This document shows positions 52,684 through 62,975 of a stretch of 64,000 nt of DNA, one piece after another. Source of the DNA: an uncultured Collinsella sp. Lineage in GTDB: Bacteria > Actinomycetota > Coriobacteriia > Coriobacteriales > Coriobacteriaceae. Position numbers and translations under genes: made by a program. The first letter of the stretch is position 1, and each line of letters opens with the position of its first letter. The notes beneath the pieces are model-generated. The model had not been told where the DNA came from, searched no databases, and saw only the letters and a list, made by a program, of their open reading frames with translations. The stretch lies in NCBI GenBank assembly GCA_934647195.1, contig CAKUFD010000009.1:48280-112279 (forward strand). The letters run 5' to 3'.

Positions 52684-53172
52684 TTAGTCGGCGTCGCCTT
52701 CGACAAAACCGGTGTCGACGATGCGCGGGCCCTTGTCTGCCGCGATGGTGGCAAGCTCGTCGCAGCGTTCGTTGTACTTGTGGCCCGCGTGGCCCTTGAC
52801 CCACAGGAAGGTGACGTCATGCGGCTCCTTGGCCGCGATCAGACGCTTCCAGAGGTCGGGGTTCTTCACCGGCTTTTTGGCCGCGGTCTTCCATCCGCGC
52901 GCCTGCCAGCCGGCGATCCAGTTCTTGTTAAAGGCGTTTACCACGTACTGCGAGTCGGAGTGCAGCTCCACCTCGCAGGGGCGCTTGAGGGCCTCGAGCG
53001 CGGCGATGACGCCCATGAGCTCCATGCGGTTGTTAGTGGTGCGCTCGTAGCCGCACGACAGTTCGAGCACGTGCTCCTTGCCGGAAGGGGAGGTGTAGCG
53101 CAGCACGGCGCCGTAGCCTCCGTGCCCGGGGTTGCCGCGCGAGGCGCCGTCGGTGTAGACGATGACTTTCAA
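52684..53172 (-). CDS. rnhA: Ribonuclease HI
   Basis: This 162-residue enzyme cleaves the RNA strand of RNA-DNA hybrids. Catalytic acids are visible in order: [12 protein letters not shown] (Asp), [13 protein letters not shown] (Glu), LHSDSQYVV (Asp) and [17 protein letters not shown] (His and Asp). The start is a TTG at 53172 with AGGAGG 4 nt before it, matching the conserved N-terminus KVIVYTDG. A longer open frame upstream is not credible. It diverges from dnaE. Confidence 0.95.
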   Translation of the reverse strand: MKVIVYTDGASRGNPGHGGYGAVLRYTSPSGKEHVLELSCGYERTTNNRMELMGVIAALEALKRPCEVELHSDSQYVVNAFNKNWIAGWQARGWKTAAKKPVKNPDLWKRLIAAKEPHDVTFLWVKGHAGHKYNERCDELATIAADKGPRIVDTGFVEGDAD

Positions 53173-53400
53173 GATTCCTCCTGCAGGGTTGTGTGTGCTG
53201 GGGTCATTATACGGCGCTGCCGTGGGCGCCGCGGTACTCGCCGGGCTGCGCCATAGGCTTTCCCGAGTCGAACAAACTATGGGGCTTTCTGGGGCGGCCG
53301 GGCGCGTTCGGTGCGTGTCTGGGGCGTGCGGTAGAATGCTTCGAGCAGAGATAATCACGCACATACGCTTGCCGCCGCGCATATCAGGGAGTTGCTTCAC

Positions 53401-56400
53401 ATGGCCTTCGTTCACCTTCACAACCATACCGAGTACTCGATGCTCGACGGGGCAACGCGCATCTCAGACATGGTGAAGCGTGCTGTGGACCTGGGTATGC
53501 CCGCCGTCGCCATCACCGACCACGGCTACATGTACGGCGTTCCCGAGCTGGCGCTCGCCTGCGATGCGGTGAACCATAACGCGCCCGACTACAAGGTATG
53601 GAGCCACGACAAGGCCTTCTTGGAGAAGGGCCGCCGCGACGAGCTGGAGGAGCCCAACCGTGAGGAGAACCCTCAGGGCTGGGAGCAGTACCACAAGGAC
53701 ATGGAGCTGTGGGACAAGCAAGGCAATATCGACGAGCTTAAACCTGCGCCTGTCATCAAGCCCATCTTTGGCTGTGAGGTCTACTTCACCCCCGATGACA
53801 CCCTGGCGCGCGATCGCAAGCCCGAGCTCTACCACATGATCTTGCTCGCCAAGAACCAAGAGGGCTACGTTAACCTGATGCAGACGGTCTCGGAAGCCGC
53901 CGTGCAGGGCTTTTACTACAAGCCGCGCGTGACCCTCGATAACCTGCGCCGTCATGCAAAGGGCCTTATCTGCAGCTCCGCCTGTATCGCGGGCATCATC
54001 CCGCGCTGCATCGACCGCGGCGACATGGCCGGTGCCGTGTCGTGGGCAACAACCTTGCGCGACCTCTTCGATCCGGGCGATTTTTACATCGAGATCCAGG
54101 AGCACGGCATCACCACCGACAACGGCATGACCGACGAGCAGCTGTCGCATCATCTCATCGAAATCGCGCAGCAGATTGGCGTGAAGGTCATCGCCACCAA
54201 CGACTTCCATTACCTCACGCGCGAGGACGCTCCTATCCAGGACGTGATGATGTGCATCGGCACGGGCTCCAAGATCGACGACCCCAACCGTATTCGCATG
54301 ACGGGCTCCGAGTTCTACATGAAGACCGAGGAGGAGATGCGCGCGCTCTTCCCGTATTGCCAGGAGGCCATCGACAATACGCTCGAGATCGCCGAGAAGT
54401 GCGACGTCGAGCTGGACTGGGATTCCATCATCCTGCCGCGCTTCCCGCTGCTCGATCCGGGCGAGACGCATGAGAGCCAGTTCCGCCGCGAGTGCGAGAA
54501 GGGCCTGCGCAAGTATTACGGCGACGACTGGGAGACGCGCTCCATCAACGGCGTGTCCATCAAAGAGCGCTTTGAATACGAATACAAGGTTATTTGCGAC
54601 AAAGGTTTTGCCGCGTACTTCCTCATCGTTGCCGAGTACGTTAAATGGGCCAAGGAAAACGGCATCGGCGTCGGTCCCGGCCGTGGCTCCGCTGCAGGCG
54701 CCATCGTCGCGTACGCCATGAACATCACCTCGTTCGACCCGCTGGAGAACGGTCTGATGTTCGAGAGGTTCCTATCCCCGCAGCGTACCGAGATGCCCGA
54801 TATCGATATGGACTTCGACGATGAGCGTCGCCTCGAGGTCGTGGAGCACGTGCGTCAGCTCTACGGTCCCGAGAAGGTCACCCACGTCATCACCTACTCG
54901 ACCATCAAGGCCAAGCAGGCCATCAACGACTCCGCTCGCGTGCTCGATTATCCCGTGTACATGGGCCAGCGCCTGTCCAAGATGGTGTCGAGCGACCCCT
55001 CCACCAAGCTGCGCCAGGTGCTCGAGCAGCAGCCGGGCAAGGAGGAGCTCTACAATCCCGATTTTGCCGATGCATACAAGAACGACGAGGACGCGCGCCG
55101 TATCATCGACACCGCCCTTTCCATCGAGGGCCTTACGCGCGGCGAGGGCGTGCACGCCTGCGCCGTCCTCATCTGCCGCGACCCGGTGAACGAGCACGTG
55201 CCCACGAAGCTCGACACCAAAGGCGGCGTCGAGATCACCCAGTACGAAGGCCATACGGTCGCCGACATGGGCCTGCTCAAGATGGACTTCCTGGGCCTTC
55301 GTACCCTCACCGTCATCTCCAAGGCAAAGGCCAACATCAAGGCGAACTACGGGATCGATATCGACCCCGATGCCATTCCGTTCGATGACCCCGAGATCTT
55401 CAAGCTCATGGGATCGGGCCATACGGCCGGCGTGTTCCAGGTTGAGTCTGCCGGCATGACGGCCACCATCAAGAACATGAAGCCCACCGAGTACAAGCAC
55501 GTCGTGGCATTGATCGCTCTGTACCGCCCGGGCCCTCTGGGCGCAGGCATGGTCTCCTCCTACATCAACCGTATGAACGGCAAGGAGCCGGCGGTTTCCT
55601 ACGACCCACGCCTGGACGACATCCTGGGCGAGACCTACGGCACCATGGTCTACCAGGAGCAGGTTATGCTCATCTCCGTCGAGATGTGCGGCTTCTCCAA
55701 GGGCGAGTCCGACTCTCGCATTCGTAAGCCCGTGGCCAAGAAGAAGATCAAGCTGCTTACCTCTACGGTCATGCACTGGGAGGACGGCTCGGACGAGACC
55801 ACCTACGACCACTGGATGAACGGCGCCGTCAAAAACGGCTACAAAAAAGAGACCGCGCAGAAGATCTGGGACGACGTTTTGGAGTTCGCGTCCTACGCCT
55901 TCAACAAGTCGCACTCGGCAGGCTACGCCATTCTCGTTATGCAGACGGCCTGGCTCAAGGCCCATTATCCTAACGAGTACATGGCGGCCGTGCTTACGTC
56001 CTACACCGGCAAGACCGAGAAGATCGTGCATTACGTCTCGGCATGCCGCCACGACGGCATCGCCGTGCTTCCGCCAGACGTCAACGAGTCGGGCATCGAG
56101 TTCACCGCAACCAAGGACGGCGTGCGCTTTGGCCTTGCCGGCATCCGCGGCGTGGGCGAGGGTGTGGCCGAGGTCATCATCGAGGAGCGCACCAAGAACG
56201 GCCCCTACAAGAACCTGCACGACCTGGTGGACCGCGTGGATTCGAGCAAGGTCAACCGCCGTGTTATCGAGGCTCTCATCAAGGCAGGCGGCTTTGACTC
56301 GACGGGGTATCCGCGCCGTCAGCTCATGACGTTTGTGGACAAGAACAACCCCGAGAACATCATCGACTCTGCCACCAAGCGCCAAAAGGACCGCGCATCG

Positions 56401-57207
56401 GGCCAGACGTCGCTGTTCGACATGTTTGGCGACGTGGAGGGTTCTGGCTTTGAGATTCAGGTTCCCGAGCCCGATGGCCAGGAATGGGACCGCCACATGA
56501 AGCTCTCGTTCGAACGCGAGGTCTTGGGCATCTACGTTTCCGACCACCCGCTGCGCCCCTTTGAGTACGCGCTGGGAAAGGCACGCGAGTTCTCGCTTTC
56601 GCAGATCGATACCGGCGTGGAGCGCATGAGCCCCGCGGGTGAGGGCATGGTCAACGTCGAGATTCCCGAGGGCAAGCCCTACTGGTTTGCGGGCATGGTC
56701 GCGAGCGTGCAGAAGATGGTCACCAAAAAGGGTGCCGCCATGGCAAAGGTGCAGCTTGAGGACATGGAAGGCGAGGCCAGCGTCATCATGTTCCCCAAGG
56801 TGTTCGAAAGCGCCGAGGAGTTCCTCTATGGCGAGACCGACCCCGAGACGGGCGCCGTGCTTTCCGACGCGTTCATCCGCGTGCGCGGCAAGCTCGAGCG
56901 CAGCGATCGCGGCGACCAGATCATCGCGGTGGAGGTCATGCCGCTGGAGCTTACCGAGGAGAGCAACCGCCCCAAGGTCTTTGAGGTGATGATTCCCTCC
57001 AATCGCTTTAGCCAGAGCAACATGAGTCGCTTGGCTGCGGTGTTTGCCGCCAATCCCGGCGGCGACCGCGTGGAGCTGTTTGTGGAGCAGACAGACGGCC
57101 AGACCATGCGTGCCGAGATCCCGGTGCGCGTGAACGCCAAGTCGATCCCGCTTTTGGCCGAGACGCGCGGCATCGTAGGCAACCAGGGCCGCGTCACCGT
57201 CATCTAG
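53401..57207 (+). CDS. dnaE: DNA polymerase III, alpha subunit
   Basis: This 1268-residue replicative polymerase has an N-terminal PHP domain ([21 protein letters not shown]), then the family C polymerase core with catalytic aspartates in [12 protein letters not shown] (near residue 467) and the [10 protein letters not shown] motif. The C-terminal OB-fold region lies at about 1075-1160. ATG 53401 has GGGAG upstream; a TTG nine bases earlier is possible. Length matches DnaE1-type enzymes. No intein or frameshift is seen. A family C hairpin repeat follows the stop. Confidence 0.97.
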   Translation: MAFVHLHNHTEYSMLDGATRISDMVKRAVDLGMPAVAITDHGYMYGVPELALACDAVNHNAPDYKVWSHDKAFLEKGRRDELEEPNREENPQGWEQYHKDMELWDKQGNIDELKPAPVIKPIFGCEVYFTPDDTLARDRKPELYHMILLAKNQEGYVNLMQTVSEAAVQGFYYKPRVTLDNLRRHAKGLICSSACIAGIIPRCIDRGDMAGAVSWATTLRDLFDPGDFYIEIQEHGITTDNGMTDEQLSHHLIEIAQQIGVKVIATNDFHYLTREDAPIQDVMMCIGTGSKIDDPNRIRMTGSEFYMKTEEEMRALFPYCQEAIDNTLEIAEKCDVELDWDSIILPRFPLLDPGETHESQFRRECEKGLRKYYGDDWETRSINGVSIKERFEYEYKVICDKGFAAYFLIVAEYVKWAKENGIGVGPGRGSAAGAIVAYAMNITSFDPLENGLMFERFLSPQRTEMPDIDMDFDDERRLEVVEHVRQLYGPEKVTHVITYSTIKAKQAINDSARVLDYPVYMGQRLSKMVSSDPSTKLRQVLEQQPGKEELYNPDFADAYKNDEDARRIIDTALSIEGLTRGEGVHACAVLICRDPVNEHVPTKLDTKGGVEITQYEGHTVADMGLLKMDFLGLRTLTVISKAKANIKANYGIDIDPDAIPFDDPEIFKLMGSGHTAGVFQVESAGMTATIKNMKPTEYKHVVALIALYRPGPLGAGMVSSYINRMNGKEPAVSYDPRLDDILGETYGTMVYQEQVMLISVEMCGFSKGESDSRIRKPVAKKKIKLLTSTVMHWEDGSDETTYDHWMNGAVKNGYKKETAQKIWDDVLEFASYAFNKSHSAGYAILVMQTAWLKAHYPNEYMAAVLTSYTGKTEKIVHYVSACRHDGIAVLPPDVNESGIEFTATKDGVRFGLAGIRGVGEGVAEVIIEERTKNGPYKNLHDLVDRVDSSKVNRRVIEALIKAGGFDSTGYPRRQLMTFVDKNNPENIIDSATKRQKDRASGQTSLFDMFGDVEGSGFEIQVPEPDGQEWDRHMKLSFEREVLGIYVSDHPLRPFEYALGKAREFSLSQIDTGVERMSPAGEGMVNVEIPEGKPYWFAGMVASVQKMVTKKGAAMAKVQLEDMEGEASVIMFPKVFESAEEFLYGETDPETGAVLSDAFIRVRGKLERSDRGDQIIAVEVMPLELTEESNRPKVFEVMIPSNRFSQSNMSRLAAVFAANPGGDRVELFVEQTDGQTMRAEIPVRVNAKSIPLLAETRGIVGNQGRVTVI

Positions 57208-57216
57208 CCCGCATCT

Positions 57217-57260
57217 CCCCATGTGACAAAAAGTCCTCAGGTTCGTTTTGTCACGTGGGG
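57217..57260. repeat. Short hairpin repeat, family C, copy 3
   Basis: CCCCATGTGACAAAA and TTTTGTCACGTGGGG form 15-bp arms (one G-T pair) around a 14-nt loop with the AAGTC-CTCAGGTT core seen at 10679 and 10774. It lies 9 bp after the dnaE stop and may also terminate it. Confidence 0.8.
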
Positions 57261-57300
57261 TACCTAACTAATTGTCGTGGAGTCTGGAAGGGGGGCCGAC

Positions 57301-58386
57301 ATGCCGTTTTCTATCGTGAGGTCCGACATTGCTTGTCTGGACGTCGACGCTGTTGTCAACGCTGCGAACGAGGGCCTGCTTGCGGGTGGCGGCGTGTGCG
57401 GAGCCATCTTCTCCGCTGCGGGCTATGAGCAGCTGCAGGCGGCGTGCCGCAGGCTCGCTCCGTGTCCCACGGGCAGTGCCATGGTGACGCGGGGCTTTGA
57501 CCTGCCTGCACGTTGGATTATCCATGCGGTGGGGCCGCGCTGGATAGACGGCTGCCATAACGAAGAGGGCCTGCTGCGTCGCGCCTATCGCTCGGCGCTC
57601 GACCAGGCGGCTCGATTGCGGATCGCAAGCGTCGCCTTCCCGCTTATCTCCTCAGGCATCTACGGCTATCCACCTGCCTCGGCGCTCGATGTGGCGTGCG
57701 AGGAGATCGAGCACTTTCTGAGCGATCGCGCCGGCACCGCTGCCGGTGACATGCATGTGGTACTTGCCATATACGACCGTCGGGCCTTTGCGGCAAGCCT
57801 CGATCAGTATGACGAGGTAGCGCTGTGCATCCAAGACGCTCAAGACGAGGAATCCTTTTTCGCATATGACGGCGCCGTATGCGCGGATGCCGCGGAGAAA
57901 TCTTGCGATTTCGACTTCGGTCCCGGTCTCGACCTTGACCTCCATGCCCTTGCCGCCCCTGCCATGGCGCCGCATCATCAGACTTGCGCCGCCGCTTCGT
58001 GCGCAATAGACGAAGCCGAGGTCGCCGATCTGCTCAATAAACTCGATGCTTCATTCTCGCAGACCGTCTTGTCGCTTATCGATGCTCGCGGCATGACCGA
58101 TGTCGAGGTCTACAAGCGCGCGAACCTGTCGTGCCAGCTCTTTAGCAAAATCCGGCGTGATCAGGGCTATAAACCCACCAAGGCTACCGCCGTGGCACTC
58201 GCCATCGCGCTCGAGCTCTCGCTTGACGATTGTAACGATTTGCTCGAGCGTGCCGGCTTCCGCCTTTCTACCTCGTCTAAGTTCGACGTGATTGTGCGCT
58301 ACTTTATCGAGCGCGAATGCTACGACATCTACAAACTCAATGCGATGCTCTTTGCGTTTGACCAGCCGCTTTTGGGGTCGATGTAG
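57301..58386 (+). CDS. Macro-domain protein with C-terminal HTH-like domain
   Basis: This 361-residue protein has an N-terminal macro domain (1-170) with the ADP-ribose-binding elements VDAVVNAANEGLLAGGGVCGAIF and the later loop FPLISSGIYGYP. Such domains bind or hydrolyse ADP-ribose derivatives. A linker (170-240) is followed by a helical C-terminal region, VEVYKRANLSCQLFSKIRRD then GYKPTKATAVALAIALELSL, which looks like an XRE-type helix-turn-helix fold. ATG 57301 has GGAAGGGGGG upstream; GTG 57277 is possible. The fusion suggests sensing of ADP-ribose signals, but function is not shown. Confidence 0.85.
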   Translation: MPFSIVRSDIACLDVDAVVNAANEGLLAGGGVCGAIFSAAGYEQLQAACRRLAPCPTGSAMVTRGFDLPARWIIHAVGPRWIDGCHNEEGLLRRAYRSALDQAARLRIASVAFPLISSGIYGYPPASALDVACEEIEHFLSDRAGTAAGDMHVVLAIYDRRAFAASLDQYDEVALCIQDAQDEESFFAYDGAVCADAAEKSCDFDFGPGLDLDLHALAAPAMAPHHQTCAAASCAIDEAEVADLLNKLDASFSQTVLSLIDARGMTDVEVYKRANLSCQLFSKIRRDQGYKPTKATAVALAIALELSLDDCNDLLERAGFRLSTSSKFDVIVRYFIERECYDIYKLNAMLFAFDQPLLGSM

Positions 58387-58546
58387 CGCGGTGTGAGACG
58401 CTGCGTCCTGGGTCTGCGCCGTGTCGATTTCGTCTCCGCGGTCGCATCGATGTCGCTTGACGGTTTACCTCTCGTGTCACCTCGCTCCCTATCTTTGAGA
58501 TAGACGGACGGGCATTAGGCCCTCCGCATATCCCAGGGAGGCAATC

Positions 58547-59155
58547 ATGAAGAAGAACCTGACCGAGCTCGTATTCATCCTCGATAAAAGCGGCTCCATG
58601 TGCGATCTGGTGGACGATACCATTGGCGGATACAATGCGCTGCTCAAGCAAAACAAGATGATGGAGGGCGAGGCGCTTGTATCTACGGTGCTGTTCAACC
58701 ACAAATCGCAAGTGTTGCACGATCGCGTTCCCATCGAGGACGTGGCCCCGCTGACAACGTGCGATTACGTACCAAGCGGGTGCACGGCACTTCTTGATGC
58801 CGTGGGCGGGGCCATTCACTATCACGAGCGCGTGCAGCACATTTTGCCGCCCGAGCTGCGCCCGGAGCACACGCTGTTCTGCATCACCACCGATGGTCTT
58901 GAGAACGCAAGCAAGGAGTACGGCTACGCTCGCGTTAAGCATATGATTTCGGCGGCGCAGGAGCGTGGTTGGGAGTTCATGTTCCTGGGCGCCAATATCG
59001 ACGTTGCCGAGGAAGCCGGACGCTTGGGTATCCGGGAGGACCGGGCAGTGCGGTACGAGCCGACGTCTGACGGCGTGGCATTTGCCTTTGACACGCTGCG
59101 CTGCGCTTCGGCTGCCGTGCGGTGCGGCGAGCCGATCGAGTTCGATGAGCGCTAG
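58547..59155 (+). CDS. von Willebrand factor A-domain protein
   Basis: This 202-residue single VWA domain opens with ELVFILDKSGSMCDL, a complete MIDAS DxSxS metal motif, and has the supporting ITTDGLENAS segment. It has no signal peptide or membrane anchor, so it is cytoplasmic. ATG 58547 has GGGAGG upstream. Such proteins mediate metal-dependent protein contacts. It follows the macro-domain gene by 160 bp on the same strand and a terminator follows at 59253. Confidence 0.85.
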   Translation: MKKNLTELVFILDKSGSMCDLVDDTIGGYNALLKQNKMMEGEALVSTVLFNHKSQVLHDRVPIEDVAPLTTCDYVPSGCTALLDAVGGAIHYHERVQHILPPELRPEHTLFCITTDGLENASKEYGYARVKHMISAAQERGWEFMFLGANIDVAEEAGRLGIREDRAVRYEPTSDGVAFAFDTLRCASAAVRCGEPIEFDER

Positions 59156-59252
59156 CGCTATCGATTGGCAAGCTCATGGCGCTTTGTTGCCGGGGGATGA
59201 CGGTCCTCTTCGCGCCTCTCCCTATCTGTTTCTCTAGCTGATTTTCAATTGT

Positions 59253-59295
59253 AAAGCCGCTGTCGAAAGCTATTCGGCAGCGGCTTTTTCTTTTT
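59253..59295 (+). terminator. Intrinsic terminator after the VWA gene
   Basis: AAAGCCGCTG and CAGCGGCTTT arms with a 15-nt loop are followed by TTCTTTTT. Confidence 0.85.
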
Positions 59296-59339
59296 CGGCC
59301 TTGTCTGTGTCCCCTCGGTTTGCTATCCTAAGCAGCGGG

Positions 59340-59366
59340 GTAATACGTAGTAATACTAAGTAATAC
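59340..59366. promoter_or_regulatory. Three 10-bp-spaced GTAATAC repeats, likely operator of the RHH gene
   Basis: GTAATAC occurs at 59340-59346, 59350-59356 and 59360-59366, exactly one helical turn apart. Arrays of this kind suit cooperative binding by ribbon-helix-helix antitoxin dimers. The repeats lie about 90-115 bp upstream of such a gene. Confidence 0.6.
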
Positions 59367-59453
59367 CAATACGACATAAACGAACTAGGCGCGAGTTCAA
59401 GCCCAGCCGCATGCTCGCGCACACGCAGCACATCGATCCGCAAAGGAATCGAC

Positions 59454-59672
59454 ATGGCAGAAAAAATGACCCCAGTTGTCGCGAAGGTCCTGCCCGAGGA
59501 AAAGGCAGCCTTCGCGGCAGCAACCCAACTCGTGGGTACTACGCCGTCAAACGCTATACGCATGTTCATCGCCGCGTTTAACCGATGCGGCACATTCCCT
59601 TTTGACATATCTCCTGCTGGAGCGTTTGGGCGGGAGGCGGATGGGAACACTTCATCCGAGGTGAGAGCATGA
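59454..59672 (+). CDS. RelB/DinJ-like ribbon-helix-helix protein
   Basis: This 72-residue protein shows the RHH pattern of RelB/DinJ antitoxins: VVAKVLPEEKAAFAAATQLVG (strand and helix) then TTPSNAIRMFIAAFNRCGTFPFDI, the second helix and the typical FPFD end. The ATG has AAAGGA upstream. Its stop overlaps the start of the CPBP protease gene (ATGA), and no RelE/YafQ-type toxin gene is present, so it is either an orphan antitoxin or the regulator of the protease gene. Confidence 0.8.
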   Translation: MAEKMTPVVAKVLPEEKAAFAAATQLVGTTPSNAIRMFIAAFNRCGTFPFDISPAGAFGREADGNTSSEVRA

Positions 59673-60703
59673 ACGAATTCAATACTCCAGCGCCCACGCA
59701 GGCCGCGCCCATTCAGACAGTGCCGCCTCGAATCGCTCCCGCGGATGCCGTCAAAAACGGCATTGCGTATTTTCTGGCGGACCTTGGCGTGTTCAGCGTC
59801 GTTGAGGGCGCGCAGCTCATCGTTGGCCTCGCTTGGGGCGTGGGCTTCGCATCTCTCTGGGCTGCTGGTTTTTTCACAGGGGATGTCGAGGCTGCATTCG
59901 ATAACAGCCTGGCCTATGCCTTGGCGCTTGCGCAGCTGCTGACGCTTGCCGTGACCATGCCTTGGTGGTGGTGCCGCATCCGGCCGCGCTCATTCTCGAG
60001 TGCGCGCGATCGCGATCTTCCCCGCGGCGATGCATCGTTCATGCGCGTCGTCGGCATCATCCTGCTCGGCGTCGCCATGCAGATGATCATCTCCTACGTC
60101 CTCTCGCTGGTGCTGCCCATGTTTCCCGCGCTCGAAGAGGGCTACGACGAGATGATGAACGATGGGACGACGAGCGAGTTAAGCGCCATCTCGCTTTTGG
60201 TGGTTGCGGTTGGCGCACCCATTTCTGAGGAAATCGCCTGCCGCGGCCTTATGCTCGAATTCTCTCTGCGCGCCGTCTGTCCCGAGTGGCGCGAGGCGTG
60301 GCGCGAGCGCGGACGTCGACACCATGCACGCCTTCCTTTGGGCGATGTAAGCGCGATGCGGGTCCCTCCCGCGCGCTTTTGGATTGCGAACCTCATCCAG
60401 GCTGTGCTCTTTGGCATCTTGCATATGAATCTCGTGCAGGGAATCTATGCGGGGGCCATGGGTCTCGTCTTTGGCTGGGTCTTTTGGCGCAGCGGTAAGA
60501 TGCGCTACAACATTTGCTTACACCTGGTGCTTAACTTCTCGTCGTACTTCGTGGGTGTTATCGATGTTGTGTTTGGCCTGTTTGGCCCCATTGTCGAGCT
60601 TATCGCCTTTATCGCGATGCTGGTGCTTGGCGCTGTCTTGTTCTGGCTCGGCACAAAAGAGGGGCAACATCCTTCCAGGATCTTGCCTCAATTCCAGCGC
60701 TAG
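59669..60703 (+). CDS. CPBP-family intramembrane metalloprotease (CAAX/Abi type)
   Basis: This 344-residue protein has about eight membrane helices. The catalytic motifs are SEEIACRGL (EExxxR, about residue 188), LFGILHMNL (FxxxH) and NICLHLVLN (the second histidine). Bacterial members often serve in bacteriocin immunity or membrane signalling. It is coupled by a 4-bp overlap to the RHH gene. Its end overlaps the end of the convergent YgiQ gene by 4 bp. Confidence 0.88.
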   Translation: MNEFNTPAPTQAAPIQTVPPRIAPADAVKNGIAYFLADLGVFSVVEGAQLIVGLAWGVGFASLWAAGFFTGDVEAAFDNSLAYALALAQLLTLAVTMPWWWCRIRPRSFSSARDRDLPRGDASFMRVVGIILLGVAMQMIISYVLSLVLPMFPALEEGYDEMMNDGTTSELSAISLLVVAVGAPISEEIACRGLMLEFSLRAVCPEWREAWRERGRRHHARLPLGDVSAMRVPPARFWIANLIQAVLFGILHMNLVQGIYAGAMGLVFGWVFWRSGKMRYNICLHLVLNFSSYFVGVIDVVFGLFGPIVELIAFIAMLVLGAVLFWLGTKEGQHPSRILPQFQR

Positions 60704-62832
60704 CCGCGACGGCCTTGGCGATTGGCTCCTTGGCGTCCCTGTGCCGCGCCCTTGCGCGCCGTTGCATTTTGTGCGCGGTTCATGTGCTGCGCCCCACCCG
60801 GTCCGCGATGCTGCTTTGAGGGCGCGCCCGTTTGCTTGCGGCGGTTATCGGCACCCGTACGCTTGACTCCGCCCGCGTCCTTCGTTTTGCCGCCGCCCTT
60901 CTTGGGCATGGCGCCTTCCTGCGGAGGAACGGGGCGAATAAGGCAATGCTTGTCGTAGCCGATCAAATCACGCCTGCCCGCAGCGATAAGTGCCTCGCGT
61001 ACAAGCTTGTAGTTCTCGGGCTTGCGATACTGGATGAGCGCGCGCTGCATCGCTTTTTCGTGGGGGTCGCGCGCCACATAGACGGGCTTCATGGTACGGG
61101 GGTCCACACCGGTGTAGTACATGCAAGTGGACATCGTGGACGGCGTGGGGTAGAAGTCCTGCACTTGCTCGGGCATATAGCCCATATCGCGCACGGCGCA
61201 GGCGAGCTCTACAGCCTCCTTCATGGTCGAACCGGGATGCGAGCTAATGAGGTAGGGCACCACAAACTGGTTGAGCCCGTATTGCTTGTTGATCTTGTCA
61301 AAGCGGCGGCAGAAGGCGTCGTAGACGGCGCGGCTCGGCTTGCCCATCACGCTGAGCACGGCATCGCTTACATGCTCGGGCGCCAAGCGCAGCTGGCCGG
61401 AGACGTGGTGTCGCAACAGCTCGAGCATGAATTCGTCCGAGGCGTCGGCCATGGTGTAGTCAAAGCGAATGCCGCTTCGGATAAAAACCTTCTTGATGCC
61501 GGGAATCGAACGCAGGTCGCGCAGGAGCTGCGTGTATCCGCTCTCATCCACCACCATGTTCTTGCAAACGCTCGGCCATAGACAGCGCTTGTTCTTGCAG
61601 ACGCCGTGCTTGAGCTGCTTATCGCAGGCAGGGCGGAAGAAATTGGCCGTGGGGCCGCCCACATCGTTGATGTAACCCTTGAACTCGGGATCGTGGGTGA
61701 GTGCCTCAGCCTCGCGCATGATGCTGTCGTGGCTGCGTACCTGTAGCACACGGCCCTGATGGAAGGTGAGCGCGCAGAAGCTGCACTCGCCAAAGCAGCC
61801 GCGGTTGCTCGATATGGAGAAGCGCACTTCGGAAAAGGCAGGAATGCCGCCTGCATCGTCATAGTCGGGGTGCCAGTGGCGCGCGTAGGGAAGCTCGGCC
61901 ACCTCGTCCATTTCCTGCGTGGTCAGTGTTGCCGAAGGCGGGTTTTGCACCACGAAGATGCCGTTGGGATAGGGCTCCACCAGGCGCTGCCCCGTGATGG
62001 GGTCCATGTTTTGCTGTTGGATATTGAAGCTCTTAGCGTAGGCGAGCTTATCCTCGTTGAGCTCGTCCCAGCTCGGCAACAAGCGATAATCGTACACGGC
62101 ATCGAGCGCGCCCTCTCCGCTTGTGCGATAGACCGTACCGTCGACATACGTGATCTGCTCGACGGGCAGGCCCGCGTCGAGCGCATCGGCGATCTCGATG
62201 ATGGCATGCTCACCCATGCCGTAAATGAGCAGGTCGGCGCCGGAATCGAGCAGCACCGAGCGCTTGAGTTTATCCTGCCAGTAGTCGTAGTGCGCAAGGC
62301 GTCGCAGACTCGCCTCAATGCCGCCGATGATGATGGGCGTGCGCTTGTACGTGCGGCGAATGAGGTTGCCATAGACCGTTACCGCTCGATTGGGGCGATG
62401 CCCGGCCTCGCCGCCAGGGGTGTAGGCGTCTGTATGGCGGCGATGCTTGGTCACGGAGTAATGATTGACCATCGAGTCCATGTTGCCTGCGCTTACCAAA
62501 AAGCCCAGACGCGGCTCGCCGAGCACCGAGATGCTCGCCGGGTCGTTCCAGTCCGGCTGGCAGATGATGCCTACGCGATAGCCATGTGCCTCGAGAATGC
62601 GGCTGATGATGGCCATGCCAAAGCTGGAGTGGTCGACGTAGGCGTCGCCGCAGATATAGACGAAATCGCATACGTTCCATCCGCGCGCATCCATATCGGC
62701 GCGCGAGACGGGTAGGAACCGTTCGCGTCCAGGGCGCGGGACGGCGTGCTTTTTGGACGTCGTCTTTGCTTTGTGAGGCGCAGGTGCGCCGTCGGTCGCC
62801 CTTTTATTCTTATGTTCGTCCCGCTTTGCCAT
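60700..62832 (-). CDS. YgiQ-family radical SAM protein
   Basis: This 710-residue iron-sulphur protein has the radical SAM CxxxCxxC motif in SSNRGCFGECSFCALTFHQGR (near residue 320). Also present are the N-terminal blocks CDFVYICGDAYVDHSSFGMAII and IIIGGIEASLRRLAHYDYW typical of YgiQ. The last 65 residues are a basic, glycine-rich low-complexity tail. ATG 62832 has AAGG 6 nt upstream; ATG 62838 is too close to it. The family's substrate is not known. Confidence 0.93.
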   Translation of the reverse strand: MAKRDEHKNKRATDGAPAPHKAKTTSKKHAVPRPGRERFLPVSRADMDARGWNVCDFVYICGDAYVDHSSFGMAIISRILEAHGYRVGIICQPDWNDPASISVLGEPRLGFLVSAGNMDSMVNHYSVTKHRRHTDAYTPGGEAGHRPNRAVTVYGNLIRRTYKRTPIIIGGIEASLRRLAHYDYWQDKLKRSVLLDSGADLLIYGMGEHAIIEIADALDAGLPVEQITYVDGTVYRTSGEGALDAVYDYRLLPSWDELNEDKLAYAKSFNIQQQNMDPITGQRLVEPYPNGIFVVQNPPSATLTTQEMDEVAELPYARHWHPDYDDAGGIPAFSEVRFSISSNRGCFGECSFCALTFHQGRVLQVRSHDSIMREAEALTHDPEFKGYINDVGGPTANFFRPACDKQLKHGVCKNKRCLWPSVCKNMVVDESGYTQLLRDLRSIPGIKKVFIRSGIRFDYTMADASDEFMLELLRHHVSGQLRLAPEHVSDAVLSVMGKPSRAVYDAFCRRFDKINKQYGLNQFVVPYLISSHPGSTMKEAVELACAVRDMGYMPEQVQDFYPTPSTMSTCMYYTGVDPRTMKPVYVARDPHEKAMQRALIQYRKPENYKLVREALIAAGRRDLIGYDKHCLIRPVPPQEGAMPKKGGGKTKDAGGVKRTGADNRRKQTGAPSKQHRGPGGAQHMNRAQNATARKGAAQGRQGANRQGRRG

Positions 62833-62975
62833 GAGCATCCTTCATACGCTTTTGTTTTTAGGAATTGTACCAATTGCGTTACCGAGGCGCGCGCCTATGC
62901 GCCGCCTGCGACAGTTGCGCTAGGATGGGTTCGATAATGATTGTCTAATAATGCAAATTGGGGGACACGCTTTCT

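Noticed and set aside
59340..59366. Three short direct repeats considered as a CRISPR fragment
   Set aside because: The repeats are 7 bp with 3-bp spacers, far too short; an operator fits better. No CRISPR array or cas gene is seen in the window.
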